A stretch of DNA of 34,395 nucleotides from JAAZNV01 sp035358315 (GCA_035358315.1 DAOPPB010000009.1:1-34395), one strand, 5' to 3'; counted from the stretch's first letter, positions 24,943-33,658 are shown. The notes: generated by a model not told the origin, from the letters alone. Translations and numbers: made by a program.

Positions 24943-25044
24943 GTGAACATTCTGATTTTACCATAGTTTTATCGTAGTTTTAGGCCTATAAATTAATGAA
25001 TCTCTCTTTTTCGGAGTCTTTTTTCATTGCATATTTTTAATTTT

Positions 25045-25050
25045 TATAAT
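25045..25050 (+). promoter_or_regulatory. -10 box of rpmG
   Basis: Consensus TATAAT ending 12 nt before the rpmG ATG at 25063, with no ribosome-binding site between. It is divergent from leuS, whose -10 lies at 24955-24960. Confidence 0.55.
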
Positions 25051-25062
25051 ATATTAGCCGTT

Positions 25063-25239
25063 ATGGCAAAGAAAAAAGGAAACAGAATATTAATAGGATT
25101 AGAATGTACTGAGACGGGAAGACGAACATACGTAACACAGAAAAATCGTATGAACACGGATGGAAAACTGGAATTAAAAAAGTACAACCCTGTTTTAAAA
25201 AAACATACTCTTCACAGAGAAGTCCAAAAACTAAAGTAG
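25063..25239 (+). CDS. rpmG: 50S ribosomal protein L33 (cysteine-poor form)
   Basis: 58 residues, starting MAKKKGNRILIGLECTETGRRTYVTQKN and ending in the usual KKHTLHREVQ. The upstream in-frame ATG at 25027 lies before the -10 box and is rejected. Only one of the four zinc cysteines remains, in ECTETG, so this is a zinc-independent (C-minus) L33. It sits alone between leuS (divergent) and rsmI. Confidence 0.95.
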   Translation: MAKKKGNRILIGLECTETGRRTYVTQKNRMNTDGKLELKKYNPVLKKHTLHREVQKLK

Positions 25240-25320
25240 AGAATTGTAGCAGTGTAGTAGGATTTTCAAAAATTCCCTGTTTTATGTTGTCGGTTGCTTT
25301 TAGCGTGAAAGTTTCAAAAG

Positions 25321-25329
25321 TGATATGAT
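25321..25329 (+). promoter_or_regulatory. Extended -10 box upstream of rsmI
   Basis: TG-a-TATGAT, 30 nt before the rsmI ATG. No clear -35. It would drive the rsmI-helicase-glycosyltransferase operon. Confidence 0.5.
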
Positions 25330-25359
25330 ATAGGCGCGTTTCACGTTTGCACCGAAAAT

Positions 25360-26046
25360 ATGGAAAAAGGCAAACTTTATATTATAGCCACGCCGATTGG
25401 AAATATTTCCGATATAACTCTTAGAGCCATAGAGACTTTGAAAGATGTTGATATTGTACTATCGGAAGATACGCGAGAAACCGACAAAATTTTCAAAAAA
25501 TACGGAATAAACAAACCTCAGGTTTCCTACAGAGATCAGAATCATAATCGCTTATTTCCGAAAATAATTGAATATCTTGATTCCGGATTAAATTTAGCTT
25601 TGATTTCCGATAGCGGAACTCCTTTAATTTCCGATCCCGGATATAAGTTGGTACGGGAGCTTGTAAAAAAAGATTTTGAAATAGTTTCCATCCCGGGTCC
25701 CTCCGCTGTTATCTCGTCTTTAGTGGTTTCCGGCTTTCCGACGGATAAGTTTTGCTTCGTCGGTTTTTTACCAAAATCTTCAAATGAAAGGGCAAAAATA
25801 TTGAAAACGTACGGAGAATTGGATAGCACTTTAATCATTTACGAATCTCCTTTTAGGATAGAGAAACTTTTGGGGGAGATAGAAGAAAATTTAGGAGAAA
25901 GATATGTATGCCTTTCTAATGAAATTACTAAAATTCATGAAAAAACCTTGAGAGGAACACCGTCTTTTCTGCTTGAGAATATACGCGGGAGAAAATTAAA
26001 AGGAGAATTCGTTGTTCTTATAGGAAAGGAGGGTTTTACTTTATGA
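25360..26046 (+). CDS. rsmI: 16S rRNA 2'-O-ribose methyltransferase RsmI
   Basis: Methylates the 2'-OH of C1402 in 16S rRNA using SAM. The family pattern is complete: GKLYIIATPIGNISDITLRAIE, EDTRETDKIFKKYGI, LALISDSGTPLISDPGY, IPGPSAVISSLVVSGFPT, then FVGFLPKSSNERAKIL. The 228 residues lack the short C-terminal extension of E. coli RsmI (286 aa). The last codons overlap the next gene as ATGA (26043-26046), so the helicase is translationally coupled. Confidence 0.97.
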   Translation: MEKGKLYIIATPIGNISDITLRAIETLKDVDIVLSEDTRETDKIFKKYGINKPQVSYRDQNHNRLFPKIIEYLDSGLNLALISDSGTPLISDPGYKLVRELVKKDFEIVSIPGPSAVISSLVVSGFPTDKFCFVGFLPKSSNERAKILKTYGELDSTLIIYESPFRIEKLLGEIEENLGERYVCLSNEITKIHEKTLRGTPSFLLENIRGRKLKGEFVVLIGKEGFTL

Positions 26047-28115
26047 ACGATGATGAATTAAAGTTGGAAAGAGAACATTTGAAATTGGTACTTGGTAAAT
26101 TAAGCAGTGCCAAGGAGTTTTTAAATAAAAGTCTTGAGATGCTGGGGGAAGAAAACTTGACCAGACTAAGGGAACTAAGAGAAGATGGTTCTTCTTCGTA
26201 CGGATTTGCGGTAAGTGATTTTGACATTTTACTGGATCAACTGCATCAGAGAAACGCCTCTTTAAACATAAAGGAGAAGTATCAAAAGTTGAGCGAATTA
26301 GAGTTCCTACTTTCCGAGCCATATTTTTCAAGAATTGATCTTTTTAATCCTACAACCGAAGAAACGGAGAAGTATTACATAGGAAAGTTTTCATACACTG
26401 AAGATAGGCCGATAATCACGGATTGGAGAAGCAAAGTTGCCTCAGTATATTACAGGTACAGATACCCGCAAAAGAATGTAAGTTATGATACTCCGGCCGG
26501 AAAGGAAATAAGAGACCTGAAGTTAAAAAGAACCTTTGAAATTCTAAATGGTGTGTTGCTGAAGTACTACAATAACGACCTCCAGTTGGATGAATCTACA
26601 ATTATTAGTGAAAAAATAGGAAGAAGAACAGGCGGTGTTTTGGAAGACATAGTTCAAACCATCCAGGAATCACAATTGGATATAATAGAATCCGATCCCA
26701 GGCAGGTTTGTATTGTGCAGGGATGCGTAGGAAGCGGTAAAAGCACGGTAGCAATTCACAAATTGGCTCACATTTTTTTCAATTACCCGAAAGTTATTCA
26801 TCCTGAAAGATGTTTGATGGTGACAAAAAGTCAGATATTGTGCGGTTATCTTTCAACCCTGTTTCCCAAGCTCGGTATTTTTGATGTTGTGTATAAAACG
26901 GAAAGAGATGTTCTCTATAATTTCATATTAAGGGAAAAGTTAAATTTGAAATTCGACTTGGATAGAGGAGTTGATACCGGTAAATACACAATAGAGAAAA
27001 TAAAAAAACTGCAGAAAAGAATGCTTTCTATACAAAAAGATTTTGAAAAAAAGATATTACAGATATTTAAATCCCCGGATTTAGAATCTTTTGCCAGTTT
27101 TAAGTATAGCTATGAACAGACACCATACGAAAACGTTGTTGAATTAATTCAGGATCTGACGGAGGAGATTTTATCTCAGAAAGAGCACCTAAAGCTTAAT
27201 CCCGATGGAGCTAAATCCTGGCTTAATAAGGAAAATATTTCTAAGCTGAGAAAAATACTTAAACAGGCAAGTGGTATTAAAAATGAGATTGTGAATAAAG
27301 AGTTGAAAAAGACGGCCAAAGAATTTGGAATAAATATTTCCGCCGAATTAGATTATTCGCAGGTTTTGATTTTCACATATATTTATGCCGAACTTATAGG
27401 CGTCAGAAACTTTAAGAAATTTGAATATTGTGTGGTGGATGAAGCTCAGGATTTTAGTTTGTTGGAGTATCTAGTGCTGGATAAGGTAGTTCTGCGCGGA
27501 AGATTTGCTCTTTTTGGAGATTTAAATCAATCCTTAGAAGAAGATGGAATTAAAAAGTGGGAGGATATTCCGAAGGTAATTGAGGATGCTAAATCCGCTG
27601 TAAAATTTAAACTGGATAAAAATTACAGGAGCACGAAGCAGATAATAAAATTTGCAAATAAGATACTTAAGCCGTTTACACAAAAATATCTTCCTAAATC
27701 TATTAATAGGGTGGGGCTTGAACCAACAGAGGAAATATTTTATAAAACTGATGATATGGTAGATAAATTTATTACCGACTTTTCAAATGAGGCAGTGAAA
27801 GTTGAAAAAAGTATAGGGATAATAGTTTTTGAATCAACGGATTTTAAGTTTAACGACGTTAAGAATTGTGTGTCAGAAATAGAGATAGGCGGAAAAAAGA
27901 ATAATTTTATCGAGCTTGACCCCAAACAAAAAACTGCCTATATACCTAACGGGGTTTATTTAATGAGGGCAGAAGATTGCAAGGGATTGGAGTTTTCAAA
28001 AGTCTATGTTTTAAACTTAAATCTGAAAAAAATAAAAAGTTTTCCTCAGGCAAGAAAAGCTTTTGTTGCAGTTACCAGAGCCATGAACGAATTATCCGTT
28101 TATGGGGTAAAATAA
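26043..28115 (+). CDS. HelD-like superfamily 1 ATPase/helicase
   Basis: 690 residues. The N-terminal coiled part and the ITDWRSKVASVYYRY block (about 125-139) match HelD proteins, in which a DWRAP-like motif precedes the ATPase. The SF1 motifs are Walker A GCVGSGKST (227-235), Walker B VVDEAQD (464-470), GDLNQS (492-497) and NYRS (527-530). A KGLEFSKVYVLNL motif and VAVTRAMNEL follow near the C-terminus. In Gram-positives HelD releases stalled RNA polymerase from DNA. UvrD/Rep-like DNA repair is the alternative reading. It overlaps rsmI by 4 nt, and the glycosyltransferase starts 5 nt after its stop. Confidence 0.88.
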   Translation: MNDDELKLEREHLKLVLGKLSSAKEFLNKSLEMLGEENLTRLRELREDGSSSYGFAVSDFDILLDQLHQRNASLNIKEKYQKLSELEFLLSEPYFSRIDLFNPTTEETEKYYIGKFSYTEDRPIITDWRSKVASVYYRYRYPQKNVSYDTPAGKEIRDLKLKRTFEILNGVLLKYYNNDLQLDESTIISEKIGRRTGGVLEDIVQTIQESQLDIIESDPRQVCIVQGCVGSGKSTVAIHKLAHIFFNYPKVIHPERCLMVTKSQILCGYLSTLFPKLGIFDVVYKTERDVLYNFILREKLNLKFDLDRGVDTGKYTIEKIKKLQKRMLSIQKDFEKKILQIFKSPDLESFASFKYSYEQTPYENVVELIQDLTEEILSQKEHLKLNPDGAKSWLNKENISKLRKILKQASGIKNEIVNKELKKTAKEFGINISAELDYSQVLIFTYIYAELIGVRNFKKFEYCVVDEAQDFSLLEYLVLDKVVLRGRFALFGDLNQSLEEDGIKKWEDIPKVIEDAKSAVKFKLDKNYRSTKQIIKFANKILKPFTQKYLPKSINRVGLEPTEEIFYKTDDMVDKFITDFSNEAVKVEKSIGIIVFESTDFKFNDVKNCVSEIEIGGKKNNFIELDPKQKTAYIPNGVYLMRAEDCKGLEFSKVYVLNLNLKKIKSFPQARKAFVAVTRAMNELSVYGVK

Positions 28116-28120
28116 TAAAA

Positions 28121-29740
28121 ATGAAAATTCGATCTTTATCTAAATATATTAGGGAAAATATAAGACTTATAATAGTTTTTCTGTTAGCTTCATTGTTAAG
28201 ACTTGTAAATCTCGGGTATTCCGATTACCAGGGGGATGAGATAAAGGCCCTTTATCTTCCGAAAGGCGGGCAGTCGTTTTACGAATTTATCATGGAGCAA
28301 AAGAAAGGACCTTTGCAGTTTTTTATCACTTACGTGATTAAGTTTTTTGATTCTTCATATGAAAATCAGTTTTTGGTGAGGCTGTCGTTTGCGGTAGCAG
28401 GAATTTTAGCTGTTGTATTTTTCTACAAATTGGTAAAGATACACTTCGGAGAAAAAATAGCTTTTTATTCCTCATTGTTTTTTGCCACAAATGGACTTTT
28501 TATTGCTTTCTCAAGAATTGTTCAGTACCAGTCGTTTGTACTTTTGTTTGCTATTCTGTGCTTATACTTTCTCTCGTTAGCTAATGAAAATGAAAAGTAC
28601 TATACATCCGGTATTTATTTTGGTTTGTTATGTTGGGCTTTTTCCATTTTGGCTCATTACGATGGTGCATTTATATTTCCTTTTGTTTTTTACCTCCTCT
28701 TTAGGTGGTTCAAAAACCCGAGAATAGAAAAAAAGAAGAAAATTATCACATTTATTTTGTCGGGAATTATTTCAGCAGGAATCTTGCTTATTTTCTATTT
28801 TCCTTTTTTCAAAAACATTAACGAAGCTACTGCGGATTACTGGTCAAGCAGAGTCACCGGAAGCTCGTCGGGAAAGATTTCAAGTTCAAAATATCTTTTC
28901 CGGATTTATCAGCCGATTTATTCGCTTCAATTTTATTTCGCGCTCGCAAGTTTGGGAGGAGTTTTCATACTCTTGGGGTTCTTTTCTGATCTTATCTTAA
29001 AAATAAAGAACCTTCCATCTTTTGTATCGTATTTTTTTTCCTACACAACGGATATTATGAAATCCATAAACAAAGACAAGCTAAGAATTATCTGTTTGTT
29101 CTTATGGATACTCGTAAATGTAGCTTTTTTTGAAAAATACGTATATATATCGGGGACCCATATTTACAACTACATTTTACCGTCTTTTATTTTACTGGGA
29201 TTCGGGATAGTAGCTATTGAAAGTTTTATTTTCAAAATATTTGAAATTCAACTTGTTAGAACATTTAATTTTTTAGGTATATCATTGCTATTTTTATTTT
29301 TAACCATTCAAAGTTACGCCATTTTTGTTGATAATTATAGAGAGTATCCTTGGGAAAATGAAAATTTCTTAATCTGGACATTTAGAAAACCGGATGAATC
29401 TTACCACTTAAGCTTATTTGGTTTCCCTTACTATAGGAACTGGGAAGGAATAAGGAGTTTTGCAAAAGCACATCCCGAGCTTCAAGCGTACTCTTCAAAC
29501 GAAAGAAAACAGATTGCCGGATATTATCTGGATTATGACAGAAATTATGATAAATCCGGATTATATGTTTATGTAAAAAATCCTCAAAGTTTCATAGAAA
29601 TTATTGGAAACGAAAAAGCGGCTTACTGGGTCGGAAGATACGATCCGGTTTATACTCTAACAAAAAACGGAGAGGACAAGGTGAGAGTTTACATGATGGA
29701 ACCAGGCACTTTAGAAGAGATAATCAAAAAAGGTTTTTAG
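28121..29740 (+). CDS. GT-C glycosyltransferase, PMT/ArnT-like
   Basis: 540 residues from ATG 28121; longer starts lie inside the helicase gene. It is a polytopic membrane protein with about ten or more hydrophobic helices. An acidic DE pair sits in the first outer loop (SDYQGDEIKALY), as in lipid-phosphate-sugar GT-C enzymes. A soluble C-terminal part of about 100 residues (from the REYPWENEN segment) faces outward. Such enzymes move sugars from polyprenyl-phosphate carriers to proteins or lipids at the cell surface. The acceptor is unknown. It overlaps neither neighbour and is convergent with dgkA, 14 nt apart. Confidence 0.85.
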   Translation: MKIRSLSKYIRENIRLIIVFLLASLLRLVNLGYSDYQGDEIKALYLPKGGQSFYEFIMEQKKGPLQFFITYVIKFFDSSYENQFLVRLSFAVAGILAVVFFYKLVKIHFGEKIAFYSSLFFATNGLFIAFSRIVQYQSFVLLFAILCLYFLSLANENEKYYTSGIYFGLLCWAFSILAHYDGAFIFPFVFYLLFRWFKNPRIEKKKKIITFILSGIISAGILLIFYFPFFKNINEATADYWSSRVTGSSSGKISSSKYLFRIYQPIYSLQFYFALASLGGVFILLGFFSDLILKIKNLPSFVSYFFSYTTDIMKSINKDKLRIICLFLWILVNVAFFEKYVYISGTHIYNYILPSFILLGFGIVAIESFIFKIFEIQLVRTFNFLGISLLFLFLTIQSYAIFVDNYREYPWENENFLIWTFRKPDESYHLSLFGFPYYRNWEGIRSFAKAHPELQAYSSNERKQIAGYYLDYDRNYDKSGLYVYVKNPQSFIEIIGNEKAAYWVGRYDPVYTLTKNGEDKVRVYMMEPGTLEEIIKKGF

Positions 29741-29754
29741 TGTACCTTCCCAAA

Positions 29755-30129
29755 TCAGAAAATTTTCGGAAAAAAAACAATTATCAAATTTGCCAGAACG
29801 GTAAAAGCTGTAACCAAGACCGCGGCTGCAGATAGATCTTTGATAATTTTCACCCCATTGTTGTATTCTTTCATAAATTGGTCCATGATTTCTTCAATAA
29901 CGGTATTAATTAGTTCCACCACCAACAACAATCCCAGGGACAAAACCAGAATTGACCATTCCATCTGTGTTATTTTATAAATCTTGCCTAAAACAATCGA
30001 AAATGCTACAATCAACAATTGAATTCTAAAGTTGGGTTCAGTAAAAATAGCGTTTATTAAGCCCTCAAAAGCGTACTTAAAACTGTTAATTTCTCTAACA
30101 GGATGATTACGTTTAAAAGTATGTTGCAT
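29755..30129 (-). CDS. dgkA: Diacylglycerol/undecaprenol kinase (DgkA family)
   Basis: 124-residue integral membrane kinase. The family signature is clear: ELINTVIEEIMDQ, then VKIIKDLSAAAVLVTAF. In Gram-positive-type bacteria this family usually phosphorylates undecaprenol to recycle the cell-wall lipid carrier, which suits the neighbouring lipid-dependent glycosyltransferase. The N-terminus carries a basic 20-residue segment before the conserved FEGLINAIFTEPNFR. It is divergent from the MacA-like gene with only 20 nt between the start codons. Confidence 0.93.
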   Translation of the reverse strand: MQHTFKRNHPVREINSFKYAFEGLINAIFTEPNFRIQLLIVAFSIVLGKIYKITQMEWSILVLSLGLLLVVELINTVIEEIMDQFMKEYNNGVKIIKDLSAAAVLVTAFTVLANLIIVFFPKIF

Positions 30130-30139
30130 GCTAAAATAA

Positions 30140-30146
30140 TATCATA
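30140..30146. promoter_or_regulatory. Symmetrical bidirectional -10 element between dgkA and the MacA-like gene
   Basis: TATCATA reads TATCAT on the plus strand (4 nt before the MacA-like ATG) and TATGAT on the minus strand (11 nt before the dgkA ATG). It has the TATNATA form that can serve as a -10 for both directions. No strong -35 is visible. Confidence 0.5.
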
Positions 30147-30149
30147 AAC

Positions 30150-31214
30150 ATGAAAAAAACTAATTTATCAAAAATAATTAAAGAAATAGTATTAATTATA
30201 ATAATCGCGTTGGGAATATTTTTTTATTTTAAGAGGAAAACGTCCATCACTGCAGCCGTTAGAAAAGTTCAGGTACAAAATAGAGAAGTGAGCAGGACTG
30301 TATCTGCCTCCGGGGTTGTTAAGCCGAAAGACTACGCAGATTTGTCTTTTTTAGCCAATGGAAACATTGTAAAAATAAATGTAGAGGAAAATGACGTAGT
30401 TAAAAAAGGACAGCTTCTTGCCTACCTAGATGCATCTTATCAGAAGGGGATTGTTCAGTCGTATAAAGATGCTAGAGATATAAAAATGAGGGAGAGAGAC
30501 ATATTCGTAAAAGATAAACCTAAAAATGAAAAGCTTTTAGGAGGGGAAACTCTTTACGAGATGAGATTGAGGGGATATAACGAGGCTGTCAGTCAGGCTG
30601 AAGCTTCATATCAGGCGCAACTAGCTATTTTATCAAATTATTACATCTATGCTCCATTTGATGGGACCATTATAAGTGTTCAGAAGAAAGAAGGAGAAAC
30701 AGCTATTGCCGGTTCTCCCATAATAACAATGGCAAATCTGGATCAAGTGGAGTTTGAGGTCGTTTTGGATCAGGAAGATTTTGGGAATGTTAAAGAAGGA
30801 ATGGACGCCGAAATAGAGTTGGACGCCTATGAAGGAAAGACTTTTAAAGGAAAGGTTTCCTCGCTACCTCTTTACGCAGATCCTACGAAGGGAGGTTTTG
30901 TCGTTAAAAGTTTATTTGATAATGATAAAAATCTGATAAAAGTCGGTATGACAGGGGAGGTTAATATTATAACCGACAGAACGGAAGGTGAAGTACCATC
31001 TTTAATATTCAACGAGATTTCTTATGATGAGGATAGCAAACCGTATGTATGGATAGCAGAATCAGGAAAAATTAGGAAATTTCCTATCGAGATAGGTCTG
31101 GAAGGGGACTTATATACTGAAGTTAAGACCGACCTAACAGGAAAAACCGTCGTTGTACCGGCTGTGGAACGTGTTGAAGTAAAAGAAGGATTTATCCCTA
31201 AAATTATCAACTGA
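30150..31214 (+). CDS. MacA/HlyD-type membrane fusion (adaptor) protein
   Basis: 354 residues. There is one N-terminal membrane anchor (about 9-27), then the barrel-sandwich hybrid with SGVVKPKDYADLSFLANGNI and a short helical hairpin (about 105-160). The IYAPFDGTIISVQKKEGETA lipoyl-like half follows, then the beta-barrel. Without an outer membrane partner it fits the YknX-like adaptors of Gram-positives, which help an ABC permease export peptides or resist toxins. It is directly followed by an ABC ATPase (1 nt) and permease (11-nt overlap), forming a three-gene operon. Confidence 0.92.
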   Translation: MKKTNLSKIIKEIVLIIIIALGIFFYFKRKTSITAAVRKVQVQNREVSRTVSASGVVKPKDYADLSFLANGNIVKINVEENDVVKKGQLLAYLDASYQKGIVQSYKDARDIKMRERDIFVKDKPKNEKLLGGETLYEMRLRGYNEAVSQAEASYQAQLAILSNYYIYAPFDGTIISVQKKEGETAIAGSPIITMANLDQVEFEVVLDQEDFGNVKEGMDAEIELDAYEGKTFKGKVSSLPLYADPTKGGFVVKSLFDNDKNLIKVGMTGEVNIITDRTEGEVPSLIFNEISYDEDSKPYVWIAESGKIRKFPIEIGLEGDLYTEVKTDLTGKTVVVPAVERVEVKEGFIPKIIN

Positions 31215-31215
31215 T

Positions 31216-31893
31216 ATGACTCCCGTTTTAGAAGCAAAAAATCTTTGTAAAAACTACTTTATTGGGACCAGTGTTATACAAGCCGTTAAAAATATTAATC
31301 TCACAATTAACAAGGGAGATTTTATGTCTATTACCGGTAAATCCGGATCCGGTAAATCTACGTTAATGCATATGCTGGGGTTATTAGATACACACACGTC
31401 GGGGGAATTAATACTAAATGGAAAAAATATCAAGGGAATGAATGAAAAAGAACTCGCTCAGGTGAGAAACTCTGAAATTGGATTTGTTTTCCAGGCCTTT
31501 AACCTTTTACAAAGAACGACTGTTCTTGAGAATGTAATGCTACCTTTGATGTATAGCAAAGTTCCGAAGGAAAATCATGAGAAAATGGCTTTGGAAGTGA
31601 TAAAGCAGGTAGGTCTAGAGCATAGATTAAACAATAAATCTAACGAATTATCCGGAGGAGAGAGGCAGCGTGTAGCTATAGCCCGAGCTTTAATAAATAA
31701 TCCTTCGTTAATATTAGCTGATGAGCCAACGGGAAATCTTGATTCAAAAATGGGTGAGGAAATAGAAAAAATGTTTATAGAATTAAATAAAAACGGAAGA
31801 ACAATAGTTTTAGTTACTCATGATGAAGATCTTGCAAAAATAGCGAAAAGGCAAATTGTTTTAAGGGATGGAGAAATAATAGATGAGCGCTAA
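31216..31893 (+). CDS. ABC transporter ATPase, MacB/LolD type
   Basis: 225 residues. Walker A is GKSGSGKST, the Q-loop is in GFVFQAFNLL, and the signature is LSGGERQRVAIARAL. Walker B is LILADEPTGNLD, and the switch His is in LVTHDE. The FNLL and GNLDSK sequences mark the LolD/MacB/FtsE group. It energises the FtsX-like permease encoded next, whose start codon overlaps its last codons (31883-31893). The pair plus the adaptor make a MacAB/YknXYZ-like exporter of unknown cargo. Confidence 0.96.
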   Translation: MTPVLEAKNLCKNYFIGTSVIQAVKNINLTINKGDFMSITGKSGSGKSTLMHMLGLLDTHTSGELILNGKNIKGMNEKELAQVRNSEIGFVFQAFNLLQRTTVLENVMLPLMYSKVPKENHEKMALEVIKQVGLEHRLNNKSNELSGGERQRVAIARALINNPSLILADEPTGNLDSKMGEEIEKMFIELNKNGRTIVLVTHDEDLAKIAKRQIVLRDGEIIDER

Positions 31894-33076
31894 GGAAATT
31901 TTATCTACAGCTTCAAAGGCGTTAATGCTAAATAAAGTCAGATCATTTCTGACGATGTTGGGTGTGATAATCGGTGTTTTTGCAGTTATATCACTGGTTT
32001 CTTTAGTAGGAGGAGTTCAGGACTACGTAGTAAGCAGATTTGAAGACCTAGGTTCTAATTTGGTTTTTGTGGTTAACGGGAAGATCGAATTGGGACAAAG
32101 GCAATCAACGACAGCAGGAAGTGCTTTGATAAGTTCTAATCTGAAAGAGAAACATATAGAAATGATAAAGTCATCGGCTGATGATTACGTTGATTATGTT
32201 ACCCCCGAAACTCAAACTTACCAAACGGTAAAATATAAAACCGAAGAATATTTTCTCTTATTAATAGGGGTAAATTATGAAGCAAACGATATTTTTAAAT
32301 CCAATGTGGAAAAAGGAAGATATTTTAACCGCGTTGAGCAGGAAAACAGCTCCAGAGTTGTTGTGCTGGGAAATAATTTAGCAAAAAAGTTCTTTGGTGA
32401 GGAAAATCCGATCGGAAAGAAAATAAAAATAAATGGGAAATCCTATGAAGTTGTAGGTCTTTTGGCAAAGAAAAGTCCGAACTACGACGAATCCGTAATT
32501 TTGCCGTACACAACTATAATGGATGATTTTACCGGAACGGAAATAACGTCAATCGTGATAAAAGTAAAAGATAATGTTGATTTGGAACAAGCCCAACAGC
32601 AAATTAAATTATCTTTGCTTAAGGATTTAAAGGAAGATCAGTTCACGGTAATGACCCAGGAAGACATATTGGATTCCATTCAAAGTATATTAAACATGTT
32701 AACCATAGCGTTGGCGTCAATTTCCGGCATTTCTCTTTTAGTTGGAGGTATCGGAATTATGAATATTATGCTGGTGTCTGTCGCAGAAAGAACTAAAGAA
32801 ATAGGTTTAAGAAAAGCTTTGGGGGCCACCTCATCCGATATAAGGAATCAGTTCATGGCCGAAGCAATTCTCATAAGCAGTTTAGGAGGCCTCGTTGGAT
32901 TATTACTAGGTTGGGTTGCTACTATTTTGATAAAACCATTAATACAAGCCGTAATTCCGGTTTGGGCAATACCTCTTGCGCTTGGGTTTTCAATAGCGGT
33001 CGGGATAATTTTTGGGACATACCCGGCTGTTAATGCAAGCAAGAAAGATCCAATAGAAGCTCTAAGATACGAATAG
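31883..33076 (+). CDS. MacB-like ABC permease (FtsX family)
   Basis: 397 residues. One N-terminal membrane helix (about 22-42) is followed by a large outer MacB periplasmic core domain (about 45-260). Three C-terminal helices then come, with the typical GGIGIMNIMLVSVAERTKEIGLRKALGA motif and ending GTYPAVNASKKDPIEALRYE. This four-helix layout couples ATP use to mechanical export rather than to a channel. Convergent with the DUF4430 gene, 2 nt apart. Confidence 0.95.
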   Translation: MSAKEILSTASKALMLNKVRSFLTMLGVIIGVFAVISLVSLVGGVQDYVVSRFEDLGSNLVFVVNGKIELGQRQSTTAGSALISSNLKEKHIEMIKSSADDYVDYVTPETQTYQTVKYKTEEYFLLLIGVNYEANDIFKSNVEKGRYFNRVEQENSSRVVVLGNNLAKKFFGEENPIGKKIKINGKSYEVVGLLAKKSPNYDESVILPYTTIMDDFTGTEITSIVIKVKDNVDLEQAQQQIKLSLLKDLKEDQFTVMTQEDILDSIQSILNMLTIALASISGISLLVGGIGIMNIMLVSVAERTKEIGLRKALGATSSDIRNQFMAEAILISSLGGLVGLLLGWVATILIKPLIQAVIPVWAIPLALGFSIAVGIIFGTYPAVNASKKDPIEALRYE

Positions 33077-33078
33077 AA

Positions 33079-33522
33079 TTATTTCGGTATCATTTTTAAT
33101 TCGTAAACACCTTTTTTCACTAATTTTATTTTCTCTATATTTGAAGTTATATCATTACCATTAAAAATGATGGCCCACTTGTAATTTTCTTTTGGTTTAA
33201 CTCCGTTGACAGAATCAATTTCAGTGCCGTATGTATACCGTGTTATTTCGTAAACGATTTTTTTTGATCTTCTTAATTTTCTTAAAAAATCTTCAACTGT
33301 TTCAGTGTCATCGAGGTTAGCTTCGAACTCAGAAACACTTGGATTTTCCAGACCATCAAAATATTTTAAAGTTACTTTTATCGAACGTTTTTTTTCAACA
33401 GATTTGTCTTCTTCTTCGTAAACTTCAATATTATCTTTTTTCAAAACACTTCGTACATAAAAAAACGAAATTCCCAAAATAAGGATATAAGATATAATCA
33501 GAATTTTTTTGGACTTACTCAT
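33079..33522 (-). CDS. Membrane-anchored DUF4430 domain protein
   Basis: 147 residues from ATG 33522; the longer frame to 33588 runs into tRNA-Arg and is rejected. One membrane helix (about 7-24) is followed by a charged linker (about 30-48) and a beta-grasp-like domain. That domain has TVEDFLRKL and a SVNGVKPKENYKWAIIFNGNDI segment, the DUF4430/transcobalamin-C pattern. Such domains bind ligands or act as surface adhesion modules; the ligand is not predictable. An extended -10 (TGaTAAAAT; TAAAAT at 33535-33530) ends 7 nt before the ATG, implying a leaderless mRNA. Confidence 0.8.
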   Translation of the reverse strand: MSKSKKILIISYILILGISFFYVRSVLKKDNIEVYEEEDKSVEKKRSIKVTLKYFDGLENPSVSEFEANLDDTETVEDFLRKLRRSKKIVYEITRYTYGTEIDSVNGVKPKENYKWAIIFNGNDITSNIEKIKLVKKGVYELKMIPK

Positions 33523-33550
33523 CTCACTAATTTTATCATGAAATTTTTTG

Positions 33551-33556
33551 TATAAT
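33551..33556 (+). promoter_or_regulatory. -10 box of tRNA-Arg
   Basis: Consensus TATAAT 24 nt before the tRNA; the -35 is unclear. It lies back-to-back with the minus-strand promoter of the DUF4430 gene. Confidence 0.5.
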
Positions 33557-33580
33557 GTATAAGCTCGAACTTTCGCTAGT

Positions 33581-33658
33581 GCCCCCATAGCTCAGCGGAT
33601 CAAGAGCACTCGTCTTCGGAACGAGGGGTCGGGGGTTCGAATCCCTCTGGGGGCGCCA
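33581..33658 (+). tRNA. tRNA-Arg(UCG)
   Basis: Acceptor GCCCCCA pairs with TGGGGGC. The anticodon arm is CTCGT-CTTCGGA-ACGAG with anticodon TCG (CGA codons), and the T arm is GGGGG-TTCGAAT-CCCTC. Discriminator G and an encoded CCA end it. An A is present at D-loop GATCA as in many Arg tRNAs. Confidence 0.96.

Noticed and set aside
24943..25062. A T-box leader for leuS
   Set aside because: The predicted leader is only about 6 nt and no T-box sequence is present.
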